Source: a bacterium
GTDB taxonomy: Bacteria > Patescibacteriota > Gracilibacteria > UBA1369 > LOWO2-01-FULL-3
Direction: 5' to 3'
DNA: 13,693 nucleotides
NCBI GenBank assembly: GCA_027622635.1
Contig: JAQBYK010000019.1
Location: 1 to 13,693 of the forward strand
Part shown: piece by piece, positions 6,621 through 13,693 of the stretch
Layout: every line of letters begins with the position of its first letter
Position numbering within the stretch: the first letter of the stretch is position 1
The notes under the pieces: generated by a model
What the model was told of the DNA's origin: nothing
Databases searched by the model: none
The model's input: only the letters and a program-made list of their open reading frames with translations
Translations under genes and position numbers: made by a program

Positions 6621-9320
6621 TTATAGGTGGTTAGCAATTAACCAGTCCCTTCTTTTGATTAAGGCCTGAATAATATCCTCGGCGTTTGAAGACTCGGCAC
6701 TTTCAACTATTTCTCTGATTACTTCGTCTGTCATCACACTTTGAAGTTTTTCAACTTGTTTTTTAATGTCAGAGTCACTGATGATATTTGAGAAAACCGC
6801 TCCGGCTTCTTTTGAAAGTTGGGGGTTTCTCATTGTACTTATCTCTGTAACAATTGGGCTTGCGAAACCAGGTTTTGCTCCTCCCTGAGCCCTGAAAAAT
6901 AGTGAACCATGATTTCCTGTTCTGATCATTCTTCCTCCCCGTGCTCTTATATTCTCATAATCGAGTCCAAAAACATTCCAGTTAGCCAACCATGCATCCA
7001 CAACAAAACCATCTTTTACATCCGGATGCTTTAATGACTCCAATCCCTTTACTGCCTTTAAGCCCTGGACAGCCTTTGAAACGAATTTGCCATCGACAAT
7101 GCGCGCATCAATACATGGGACACCCATTTTTTCATAAAGCTTATTGGCAATATATTCTGTCGAACATCTTTCAGGATTAGCTCCGTATTCCTTAACTATG
7201 AAATATTTTCCGGTAGTACTATCAACATGCATTATTCCGTGGCTGCCCACCTGTTTTCCGGTTGATTGGAGAGTCATTTCTTTCGGCGCAGCTGCGGTTT
7301 TTGGGGTAGCTTTTGGTTTTTCCACCGTTGGCGCGGCTTTCTTTGTTTTTATGTTGTATTTCTTTATTAACCAATTTCTTCTCTTAAGCAGAGTAGCAAT
7401 AATTTCCGCTGTATTGGATATCCCGGAAGCCTCTACTATTTGTTTGATTTTTTCATCTGTCATGACTTCAGCTAAGGATTGAATCTGATTTTTTACATCT
7501 TCATCTGTAACTAAATTTTGAAAAATTATGCCTGCTTCGCGAGCAGCTTTTGGGTTTCTCATAGTGTCAATTTCGCCAACCTCTTCACTTCCAAATTGTG
7601 CTTTGTGTTGGCCCATTCCACGATAAAATAGTGCTCCTCCTGCATCAACACGGTACATCCGATCACCACTGCCCTTTACAATATTGTCGTAATCAAGCCC
7701 AAAAATATCCCAGTTCGCCAGCCATGCATCTATAACAAATCCGCTTTTTACGTCCGGGTGTGTAAAAAAATCCAAGACTTTAGCTTTATCGTATTTGTCC
7801 GATGCTTTAAATCCTTTAACTCCATCTATTTCTTTGGATATGGCTTTACCTTTATGTAAACGTGTCCGAACTGCCGGAATGCCCATTGCGGCGTAAATAG
7901 AATTAGCTATGAATTCAGTTGCGCAGCGGTCTAAATTGCCATGATATTCTTTGACAAAATATTTGTCACCTGTTTTTTTATCTACATGCCATTGTCCACC
8001 TTGCGTACCCGCATGGTCTCCGGTTGCCTCAAGATCTAAATCCAATTCTAACAAAGTATCGCTAACTTGAGCCTCTGTACTGTCGACTGCTGTGTTTACA
8101 GATGCCTCAATCCCCTGAGAATCATCGTAGAGAATCCTCCACCCCATAATATATGAAGTGTGATGTTCGCCCTCAATAAGGATTTGATCTCCATCTTGTG
8201 TTACATAATCCGGATCTGTAGGACCTCCGAGTAGGACGCCCTGTGGCCCAACATTCATCGAACGCATAAAATGATCCAATTTTTGTCCTTGCCCATTTAC
8301 AAGATATGCACTTATTTTACGACCATTTTTTGAAGCCAGTGACTTGTCAGGAAGCTTACTTCCCCACCATCGTGCTCCCGCAGAAATCTCTAAAGACTTA
8401 AGTTTAACTCCTACCGGGAGCCGAAGCCAAAGTCTACCTTGATCATCAAGATATTCGGTCTTGTTGTCTACAACCTCCTGCATTTGGAATGGCTCGCAGC
8501 CCACTTTTCCTTTTAATGGAACTGCTCCCGGATAACCGGCCGGACCACCGGCAGTATTGTGAGGTCCCTTCTTGTGATGTTTCTTTCCTCCACCATAGCG
8601 AGGAAGACGATTTGGACCATTTGGTTTTTTGAAATCAACGAATGTTGTTCCCGGGGAATACGCTCTCTCAATACTTTGCGTTCCATCATGCATTTCCGGA
8701 TAAGTCATCATCTCAAATGAATGTTCTGTAACGATATTTCTTTTATTTTTTCCCTGTCCTCTACTTATGAGCAAAAAAGCCAGAGGTTTCACCTCTCCAA
8801 GCATGCCGAAATAATCACTTAGCTTCTCGTATTCAACTGTTGCCCTTGGCTCTGCAAATTTTATAGGATCATGGCCCTTTGGATCCTTCCATTTTCTCCA
8901 TTTATTTGTATTGCCATCAAAAACCAGTACTTCCGTATATGCCCCATCTTTATCCTGCCACCCGGGCACTCCATACATATGTTTTGGACTACAATTTTTG
9001 TGCCAATATGCCTCCCTCTTTCTGTGACCGATAAAAACATCTTGTAAACTCATAGACCCTCCCTCTGGAATCACTATTCCGATCTGTTGACCTCTTTTTA
9101 GGTCTATACCCGTTTCACCATTAAATCGAAAGAATTGTTCTCTGCTAGTTTGACTATCCGGGGTGCCAAAAACCGCTACAGTCTCAGGCTGCTGAAGTCT
9201 TGTCAGAAGCGCTTCAGGAAGTGCATCAATTTGTTCCGGTGTAAGAGCACCCAGAGCTTTTCCCTCTTTTTTCTCTGCTCCCTTTTTCTTGCCTAAACCA
9301 AAAAAATCTCCTAATCCCAT
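6621..9320 (-). CDS. 899-residue protein: accessory beta-rich module plus two tandem HipA/PI3K-like kinase domains (the second degenerate)
   Basis: Domain order: a basic, Gly/Lys-rich start (1-25); an unrecognised module (about 26-401) homologous along its length to the 396-residue upstream neighbour; a linker; kinase-like domain 1 (about 433-660); an Ala/Lys/Pro/Thr linker (about 660-690); kinase-like domain 2 (about 690-899). Domain 1 has VKEY with K457, a helix TEFIAN with E469, the loop DAWLANWDIFGLDYDNI giving D538 and N546, and VDAGG with D559. This matches the Lys, Glu, D-x7-N and metal-Asp layout of HipA/PI3K-fold kinases. Domain 2 keeps K710, E722 and N790, but the catalytic Asp is N782 and the metal Asp is G802, so it is probably inactive. 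No signal peptide is visible. Its ATG overlaps the preceding stop (TAATG), implying translational coupling. Substrate and role are unknown. The kinase fold is inferred from motifs only; the module resembles a carbohydrate- or ligand-binding beta-sandwich only loosely. Confidence 0.85.
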   Translation of the reverse strand: MGLGDFFGLGKKKGAEKKEGKALGALTPEQIDALPEALLTRLQQPETVAVFGTPDSQTSREQFFRFNGETGIDLKRGQQIGIVIPEGGSMSLQDVFIGHRKREAYWHKNCSPKHMYGVPGWQDKDGAYTEVLVFDGNTNKWRKWKDPKGHDPIKFAEPRATVEYEKLSDYFGMLGEVKPLAFLLISRGQGKNKRNIVTEHSFEMMTYPEMHDGTQSIERAYSPGTTFVDFKKPNGPNRLPRYGGGKKHHKKGPHNTAGGPAGYPGAVPLKGKVGCEPFQMQEVVDNKTEYLDDQGRLWLRLPVGVKLKSLEISAGARWWGSKLPDKSLASKNGRKISAYLVNGQGQKLDHFMRSMNVGPQGVLLGGPTDPDYVTQDGDQILIEGEHHTSYIMGWRILYDDSQGIEASVNTAVDSTEAQVSDTLLELDLDLEATGDHAGTQGGQWHVDKKTGDKYFVKEYHGNLDRCATEFIANSIYAAMGIPAVRTRLHKGKAISKEIDGVKGFKASDKYDKAKVLDFFTHPDVKSGFVIDAWLANWDIFGLDYDNIVKGSGDRMYRVDAGGALFYRGMGQHKAQFGSEEVGEIDTMRNPKAAREAGIIFQNLVTDEDVKNQIQSLAEVMTDEKIKQIVEASGISNTAEIIATLLKRRNWLIKKYNIKTKKAAPTVEKPKATPKTAAAPKEMTLQSTGKQVGSHGIMHVDSTTGKYFIVKEYGANPERCSTEYIANKLYEKMGVPCIDARIVDGKFVSKAVQGLKAVKGLESLKHPDVKDGFVVDAWLANWNVFGLDYENIRARGGRMIRTGNHGSLFFRAQGGAKPGFASPIVTEISTMRNPQLSKEAGAVFSNIISDSDIKKQVEKLQSVMTDEVIREIVESAESSNAEDIIQALIKRRDWLIANHL
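6624..8024 (-). repeat. Tandem duplication of the kinase-like domain within the 899-residue protein
   Basis: Two copies of about 210-230 residues (codons about 433-660 and 690-899). Shared blocks in order: VKEY, RC(A/S)TE(F/Y)IAN, the MG(I/V)P turn, (K/H)HPDVK-type segment before GFV(I/V)DAWLANW, GLDY(D/E)NI, a LF(Y/F)R strand, TMRNP, and a C-terminal helix ending RR(N/D)WLI. The copies are clearly diverged in DNA and protein, so the duplication is old. The differences fall on key active-site residues, described under the gene. Confidence 0.85.
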
Positions 9321-10510
9321 TACAAGTATTGGGTTAATTGCTCGCTAGTATGTCCTCTTGTTTCTGAAATATCACTTTCTAGTGATGGCGAATTGTCATA
9401 CATAATCCTCCATCCCATGAGATAACTTGTACCACTTGATGAAGATAAAATTATTTCGTCTCCTTCTTGTGTTATGTAATCCTCATTCTCTATTCCACCG
9501 GATAAAACGCCTTGTGGTGGTACATTTACAGTATTCATAAATCTTTCTCTGCCTCCATCTTCCTTTACTAAATCAGCATTGAATTTCGCCCATCCCAGTT
9601 GCAATTTTCCATGACCTTTATAATTAAACCATGTGTCACCTATTGCAACTTCCAGAGAGAGTATTTTCTTTCCCGGTTTAAGACGAATGTGCAATTGTCC
9701 TGCTCCATCGATGTATTCTCCATCAGTATCAATATTTTCTGTCATTTCGAAATGTTCACGACCATTTTTTCCGCCAAGTGGGACTGCGTTTGGATAAGCC
9801 CCCTGGTGCTTCCCCCCTCCATATTTTGGCAATTTGGGGCCGTCCCCTTTTAGATCGATGAATTCCGTACCTACACTGTAAATATGCTCATCTACCTGCG
9901 TATTTTCGTCAACTTCCGGATGTGTAATTATATCTAGTGAGTGCTCTGTCACTACGCTCCAATCAGGATCCTTGCCTGCACTGGTTATTTCAATTGCGAT
10001 TGGGTCAACTTCTCCAACAGTTTGAAGCCAATCATGTAAAACTTCATATTCAATGTCACTTCTTCTTTCAGCGTACTTTACAGGGTCATATCCTTTTGGA
10101 TCTCTCCATCCCTTCCACTGATTGTCTTTTCCATTTAAGACACGTACCTCACTGTATGCACCTGCATTATCATATCCTTTTCTGGTTTCTCCCGCCTTTA
10201 AATTCCAAAATTCTTCCCTTTTCCTGTGTCCTAGAATTATATCTTTTAAAATGCCTGATCGCCCTTTTGGAGGAATAATTATTATTTTTTGACCCGGCCT
10301 AAGGTCTATTCTTTCAAGATTATAGTTTAACTCTCTTGATGTCATCCTGCCTGGACTAACAAAGACTGCTACCACTTCCGGTTTATCTATTGCCTGCCAT
10401 ACTTCTTCCGGCAGTCCGTCCATCTCATCATCCGTCATTTCGCCATGCAGTTTTCCACGCAAATCATCTATTGAATGAACGTATTTCGGGTCAACTTCTT
10501 CTTCATACAT
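9320..10510 (-). CDS. 396-residue protein, paralogue of the N-terminal module of the downstream 899-residue protein
   Basis: I do not recognise the family. Almost the whole protein aligns with residues about 26-401 of the next gene product. Shared blocks in order: VAVF, TSRE, the GHRKRE-(A/E)-(Y/F)-W block, W(K/R)DPKG(H/Y)DP, VTEHS, YGGGK, a G-x-L-x-(I/L)-R-L strand, (V/P)PQGVL-x-GG and YxMGWRI(L/M)YD (residues 365-373 here). The pattern of short hydrophobic strands, Gly turns and a closing MGWRI-x-YD strand suggests beta-rich domains, perhaps two, but this is inference. There is no signal peptide, membrane helix or kinase domain; it ends about 25 residues after the module with a polar tail. 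The N-terminus is acidic (MYEEEVDPKY), unlike the basic start of its paralogue. Its ATG overlaps the end of the 120-residue gene by 8 nt, and its stop overlaps the next ATG by 1 nt. No Shine-Dalgarno is visible. Confidence 0.85.
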   Translation of the reverse strand: MYEEEVDPKYVHSIDDLRGKLHGEMTDDEMDGLPEEVWQAIDKPEVVAVFVSPGRMTSRELNYNLERIDLRPGQKIIIIPPKGRSGILKDIILGHRKREEFWNLKAGETRKGYDNAGAYSEVRVLNGKDNQWKGWRDPKGYDPVKYAERRSDIEYEVLHDWLQTVGEVDPIAIEITSAGKDPDWSVVTEHSLDIITHPEVDENTQVDEHIYSVGTEFIDLKGDGPKLPKYGGGKHQGAYPNAVPLGGKNGREHFEMTENIDTDGEYIDGAGQLHIRLKPGKKILSLEVAIGDTWFNYKGHGKLQLGWAKFNADLVKEDGGRERFMNTVNVPPQGVLSGGIENEDYITQEGDEIILSSSSGTSYLMGWRIMYDNSPSLESDISETRGHTSEQLTQYL

Positions 10511-10865
10511 TTTGTGACTTTATGAATTTTTTGAGTTCTCCCAAATCCGAAAAGTCCGGTGCTCCAACATAGTTGGGTTGAATATATTGTTTGTAGTTTG
10601 TGAGATCTATCGCCTGTAACTTTAGGATATTCTCATCTTCGTTTTCGAGATAAAGAGTTTTTTCTTTTTTTCCCTGGAGAGTCTTGAAATAGACGCTATT
10701 TCCGCCACGTTCATTTAGGCTTTCGAATCTCATGAATATCAACCCATCATCTATTTCGAATTCCGGGTTGAGGCACAACAATACAGAGTCCGTTGAAGTA
10801 TTTAGAATGTAGACCGGTGCATTTTCCTTAAAGAATTCTTCTAATGTATTGAGTAGTTTTTGCAT
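10503..10865 (-). CDS. 120-residue small protein; candidate partner (immunity protein or chaperone) of the upstream product
   Basis: I do not recognise it. The product is small, acidic and soluble: an N-terminal amphipathic helix (LLNTLEEFFKENAPVY), a run of alternating beta-strands in the middle (VLLCLNPEFEIDDGLIFMRF, then SVYFKTLQGKKEKTLYL) and a short C-terminal helix (DLGELKKFIKSQNV). No DNA-binding motif, signal peptide or membrane helix is present. It lies 1 nt after the large ART-like gene and overlaps the next gene by 8 nt, so it is surely co-transcribed. A small gene directly behind a large putative toxin or effector is the usual place for an immunity protein or dedicated chaperone; this rests on position only. 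It ends with TGA, showing that UGA acts as a stop here. Confidence 0.75.
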   Translation of the reverse strand: MQKLLNTLEEFFKENAPVYILNTSTDSVLLCLNPEFEIDDGLIFMRFESLNERGGNSVYFKTLQGKKEKTLYLENEDENILKLQAIDLTNYKQYIQPNYVGAPDFSDLGELKKFIKSQNV

Positions 10866-10866
10866 T

Positions 10867-13662
10867 TTATACTGAATTTAATGATTGAAATTTACTCTCA
10901 GAAATAACAAATTGACTTAATGGTTTTCCTCCAACTTCCGTAATCCCCATTTTTTCTAATCTAGCTATGTAGCTTGTCGGATTATCTACAACAAGATAGG
11001 CCGCATCATCTAAATTTATTGCGTCATGGAACATAACTTCGTGTCCTGTTGCATAATGAGAACTCATCATTTCAGTTAACTTTAATGGGCTCACTCTTTG
11101 AGAATATGTGGATGGCTGTTTTGAGCCATATTGGTCTGAAGAATAGCAATAGCAGTCCATCCTTGAGAAAATTTCGGGTTTGTACACCAGTGCCGGTTTT
11201 CCAGAGGAATACCAAATTCCTGATTTAGCCGAGTTTTTTGTGTGAATTCGAGTAAATACTTCCGTTCCCCCACCTTTTGCCATATCAGTGGTTGAAGACA
11301 TTCCTGATTGCAAAATCCCTTTTGACCAACGTGTGCTGGTAGACATTAGTGATTTAGCTTTAAAAATATTTTCCAATACGGAAGAGTTAAATTGGTGATA
11401 TACGCTGTGTAGACCTTTTCCTTTTAATTTTGCTACTGAAACCGGAACTACTCTTTCCGCACTATATTCGCTATGGACATCTGTTGTACTGTTGGCAGGG
11501 GCTTCATCTTCTCTGCGGTGGTCTTTCAATTTTTTCCTTAATTTGGTTTTGGCGTTTGCATCCGGAGGTTTTATATGACTTTGTATTCCCAGTCGAGTTA
11601 CAGCTTCCGCAAAAACCTTTTCGATCTCATCTTGAGAGAAATCTTCCCCGGAATCCAATATAATTCTCACCTCACCAATCATGGATAAATGTGTGGAATC
11701 AGATGTAACCAGCACCGATGCTTGTTTGCCATTGACTACCACATTAAAGCGTCTCATATTTTGGTTTATATTTACTTTTCCTCCTTTTGGCCCCTCAAAA
11801 TTGAATGGAATATTGTGTTTGGGAATATCACCATGAGAATCCAGCTCCGCTAGAGCTTTTTTCCAATATGCTTCCGATAAGGTCAATTTGATAACTGTTT
11901 TTGCCTTTCCTTGATGGTATTCCTTATGTACACGTATCAAATGGTTTTCAATAGCTTCATCGTCTGCCTCTACTTTCGATCCGAACAATCCATAAGTATC
12001 AGCTTTAATTGCTTTAGAGACTTGTTCAACTTTGCCGGCTAACTCTTTAAGTACAGGCTCCGAATCCGGACCAAGCTCGGCAGAAGCTTCCAGGGCTTGG
12101 ACAATTTCATCTGCTTCTTGCTCAGCAATGTACGCATCCAGTGCCTGGTTCGTTGAAGCAATTTGGAATTGCCCGGTATCATTAGCAACCAGTAGTATGG
12201 TGGAATCAACCAATACTCCTTTATAGTTAAAGTTCATTAAAATTTGCTGTTTTGGATTTATCCAGACTTGGACAGTGCTTTGCTCCCCAAGAGCATGATT
12301 GTGTTCAGTGCCGTTCACGCTATAGCTCACCCCTGTTGCGTGATTGTAGTTTCCATTCTTGTGAAGGTCGATGCTGTTACCAGCTATCACCTCAGGTTCC
12401 GGTTTAGAATATTTCCCGATTCCCGCTTCGGCTGCATCATTAGTCTTGTTAGTCAACTCATCATCTAATTGGTCCAATTGCGTTTGGAAATCAGTCGGGT
12501 CCATCCCTGCCTGCCCATCCAAAAGCTCATTCAGCTTTTGTTGAAGATTAAGAATACCTTTTTTCACTTTATCTTTTTCAGAAAGTGATTCCGGATTAGC
12601 CCCCTTTATTATTTCGTCTTTGGCATTATCAATTAATATAAGCCATTTCTTCTTCATCAAAATCAAATATTGTTGAGTAATGTGAAGTTTCTTCTTTTCA
12701 AATTCTATTTGTTGCTTAAGAAAACTCCCACTAGGAGCTTTTTCCCACTCCTTTATAAGTTGTTTCATCAGCTTGTCTATTTCATCCAAGTGTTTCAATA
12801 TTGCATGAACCACTTCGTCTCTTTTTTTGTTGAGAACTTCCAAGGTAGGATCATTTGGTAATATCATTTTACCCTCGACATCGAGTGTGATTTTGTTAAT
12901 TAGGGCATCTGTTTTTTTCTTAATTTTCAGGGCTTTTTGGAGCTCCTTTGGGTCAGTAACATCCGTGGCCTGGATTGCTTCATCCATATCAGCAGGCAAA
13001 TCTCCCATCATTCCGGTATATACTCCTTTTTTTGCTTGTGTGGCTGCTTCACTATCACCACTTTCTTTTGCAGCTTTCAGTTTCTCGAAATCACTCAGTA
13101 TTTTCTTTTCTTTGTTGGTTTTTTTGAGGATTTTATGTGCAGCAGCAATTGAAATGCCCAATAATAGCAGCAACATAGTCAGATGTTCCCAATGGAACAT
13201 ATATCCTCCTTCGACTACTGTTTCTGTAGCTTGTTCCATTATGTCCATACCCGGTTGAATAAGTTCTTGTGCATATCCCTTTATCGGCATCATTCCCATA
13301 AGGAATGTGGCTGCGATTGCTCCCCTTCTCAAAAATACATCCAGATTTGCAGAACTCAGTTTTAAAGTTCTTAAATTATTAGGGAAAAGAGTAATATCGT
13401 CGTCAATTTGCACTCTTAGTCCGAGTTTTTCCCCAAGAAGTTTCAGCGTGCTTACAAGTACCGGGGTGTGTATTGATTCCGGAAGCCTTTCTTGCTCTTG
13501 TAGCCGATCTATAACTTGAGTAGGAGAATTTGAGTCAGTAGTTTCTTGCACTTCACCGCTTACCGATGCCCTGAGTGCAGACACCTGCTGCTCAGCCCCT
13601 TCATTTGCTTCGTATTCCAGTGCATTGGTTTCACCAAAGAATTTGTCCTCGATTGCGCGCAT
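10867..13662 (-). CDS. Large protein of at least 931 residues with two hydrophobic helices, a coiled-coil-like region and a C-terminal ADP-ribosyltransferase-like domain; 5' end may lie outside window
   Basis: Residues 1-110 are polar. A hydrophobic helix follows at about 114-131, ending KGYAQE (resembles a signal-peptidase site but far from the N-terminus), then a second at about 161-175. Residues 180-415 are Lys/Glu-rich and helical, likely coiled coil. Residues 420-510 look beta-rich (HATGVSYSV, STVQVWINPKQ), and a mixed region follows. The C-terminal domain (about 745-925) has VYHQFNSSVLENIF, LMSTSTR, SSTTDMAKGGGTEVFTR and GHEVMF (E875), reminiscent of ADP-ribosyltransferase folds: an N-terminal His/Tyr strand, a Ser/Thr segment and a late Glu in an E-V-hydrophobic-F strand. 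This assignment is by eye. ATG at 13662 is the first in view, but the frame stays open to the right edge with no Shine-Dalgarno, so the true start may be upstream. It is the first visible gene of the operon. A polymorphic toxin, host-directed effector or phage-type polyvalent protein are all possible. Confidence 0.8.
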   Translation of the reverse strand: MRAIEDKFFGETNALEYEANEGAEQQVSALRASVSGEVQETTDSNSPTQVIDRLQEQERLPESIHTPVLVSTLKLLGEKLGLRVQIDDDITLFPNNLRTLKLSSANLDVFLRRGAIAATFLMGMMPIKGYAQELIQPGMDIMEQATETVVEGGYMFHWEHLTMLLLLLGISIAAAHKILKKTNKEKKILSDFEKLKAAKESGDSEAATQAKKGVYTGMMGDLPADMDEAIQATDVTDPKELQKALKIKKKTDALINKITLDVEGKMILPNDPTLEVLNKKRDEVVHAILKHLDEIDKLMKQLIKEWEKAPSGSFLKQQIEFEKKKLHITQQYLILMKKKWLILIDNAKDEIIKGANPESLSEKDKVKKGILNLQQKLNELLDGQAGMDPTDFQTQLDQLDDELTNKTNDAAEAGIGKYSKPEPEVIAGNSIDLHKNGNYNHATGVSYSVNGTEHNHALGEQSTVQVWINPKQQILMNFNYKGVLVDSTILLVANDTGQFQIASTNQALDAYIAEQEADEIVQALEASAELGPDSEPVLKELAGKVEQVSKAIKADTYGLFGSKVEADDEAIENHLIRVHKEYHQGKAKTVIKLTLSEAYWKKALAELDSHGDIPKHNIPFNFEGPKGGKVNINQNMRRFNVVVNGKQASVLVTSDSTHLSMIGEVRIILDSGEDFSQDEIEKVFAEAVTRLGIQSHIKPPDANAKTKLRKKLKDHRREDEAPANSTTDVHSEYSAERVVPVSVAKLKGKGLHSVYHQFNSSVLENIFKAKSLMSTSTRWSKGILQSGMSSTTDMAKGGGTEVFTRIHTKNSAKSGIWYSSGKPALVYKPEIFSRMDCYCYSSDQYGSKQPSTYSQRVSPLKLTEMMSSHYATGHEVMFHDAINLDDAAYLVVDNPTSYIARLEKMGITEVGGKPLSQFVISESKFQSLNSV

Positions 13663-13693
13663 TTCCGGTGTAATACCCTCGTTGTCTCTTTTT

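Noticed and set aside
12827..13258. Open frame of 143 codons on the plus strand within the large ART-like gene
   Set aside because: Antisense shadow of the Lys/Glu-rich helical region, giving a Ser/Phe-rich product with no start signal or recognisable family.
1..13693. Recoded UGA (code 25, Gracilibacteria/Absconditabacteria type)
   Set aside because: The long genes contain no in-frame TGA, and the 120-residue gene ends at a TGA overlapping the next gene start, so UGA acts as a stop.
1..13693. CRISPR array, tRNA, rRNA or insertion sequence
   Set aside because: No spaced direct repeats, cloverleaf-like segments, rRNA motifs, terminal inverted repeats or transposase motifs were seen on reading both strands.

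Overview
The window looks like a chromosome segment from a small-genome bacterium, most plausibly a Patescibacteria (CPR) lineage such as Peregrinibacteria. This is an inference from gene style: an AT-rich sequence, short housekeeping proteins, almost no Shine-Dalgarno sequences, clean sigma70-type promoters and large unrecognised accessory proteins. UGA behaves as a stop and does not occur inside the long genes, which argues against the code-25 Gracilibacteria/Absconditabacteria.

Layout. Positions 1-2313 (minus strand) hold the housekeeping block corA, rpsO and pnp; pnp runs off the left edge. rpsO has a good promoter (TTGCCA-17 bp-TATACT). The rpsO-pnp gap holds a long imperfect hairpin in the pnp leader. 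From 2382 to 6609 (plus strand) come a six-helix membrane protein, a membrane-anchored single-PAS-domain protein and leucyl-tRNA synthetase, each with its own recognisable promoter. Two of these promoters sit so close to the ATG that the mRNAs should be nearly leaderless.

Positions 6621-13662 (minus strand, convergent with leuS) hold a compact four-gene accessory operon. In transcription order it encodes: (1) a protein of at least 931 residues with two hydrophobic helices, a long charged helical region and a C-terminal domain resembling an ADP-ribosyltransferase; (2) a 120-residue small protein; (3) a 396-residue protein of an unrecognised family; (4) an 899-residue protein repeating the whole 396-residue module and adding two tandem HipA/PI3K-like kinase domains. 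The first kinase domain keeps its catalytic residues. The second has lost both key aspartates and is probably a pseudokinase. The genes overlap or abut (1-nt gap, 8-nt overlap, 1-nt TAATG overlap), so they are very likely co-expressed.

This operon is the candidate novel system: a putative modifying-enzyme (ART-like) plus kinase/pseudokinase effector cluster. Its promoter lies beyond the right edge. I saw no tRNA, rRNA, CRISPR array, insertion sequence or convincing Rho-independent terminator. No gene-free stretch exceeds about 130 bases.
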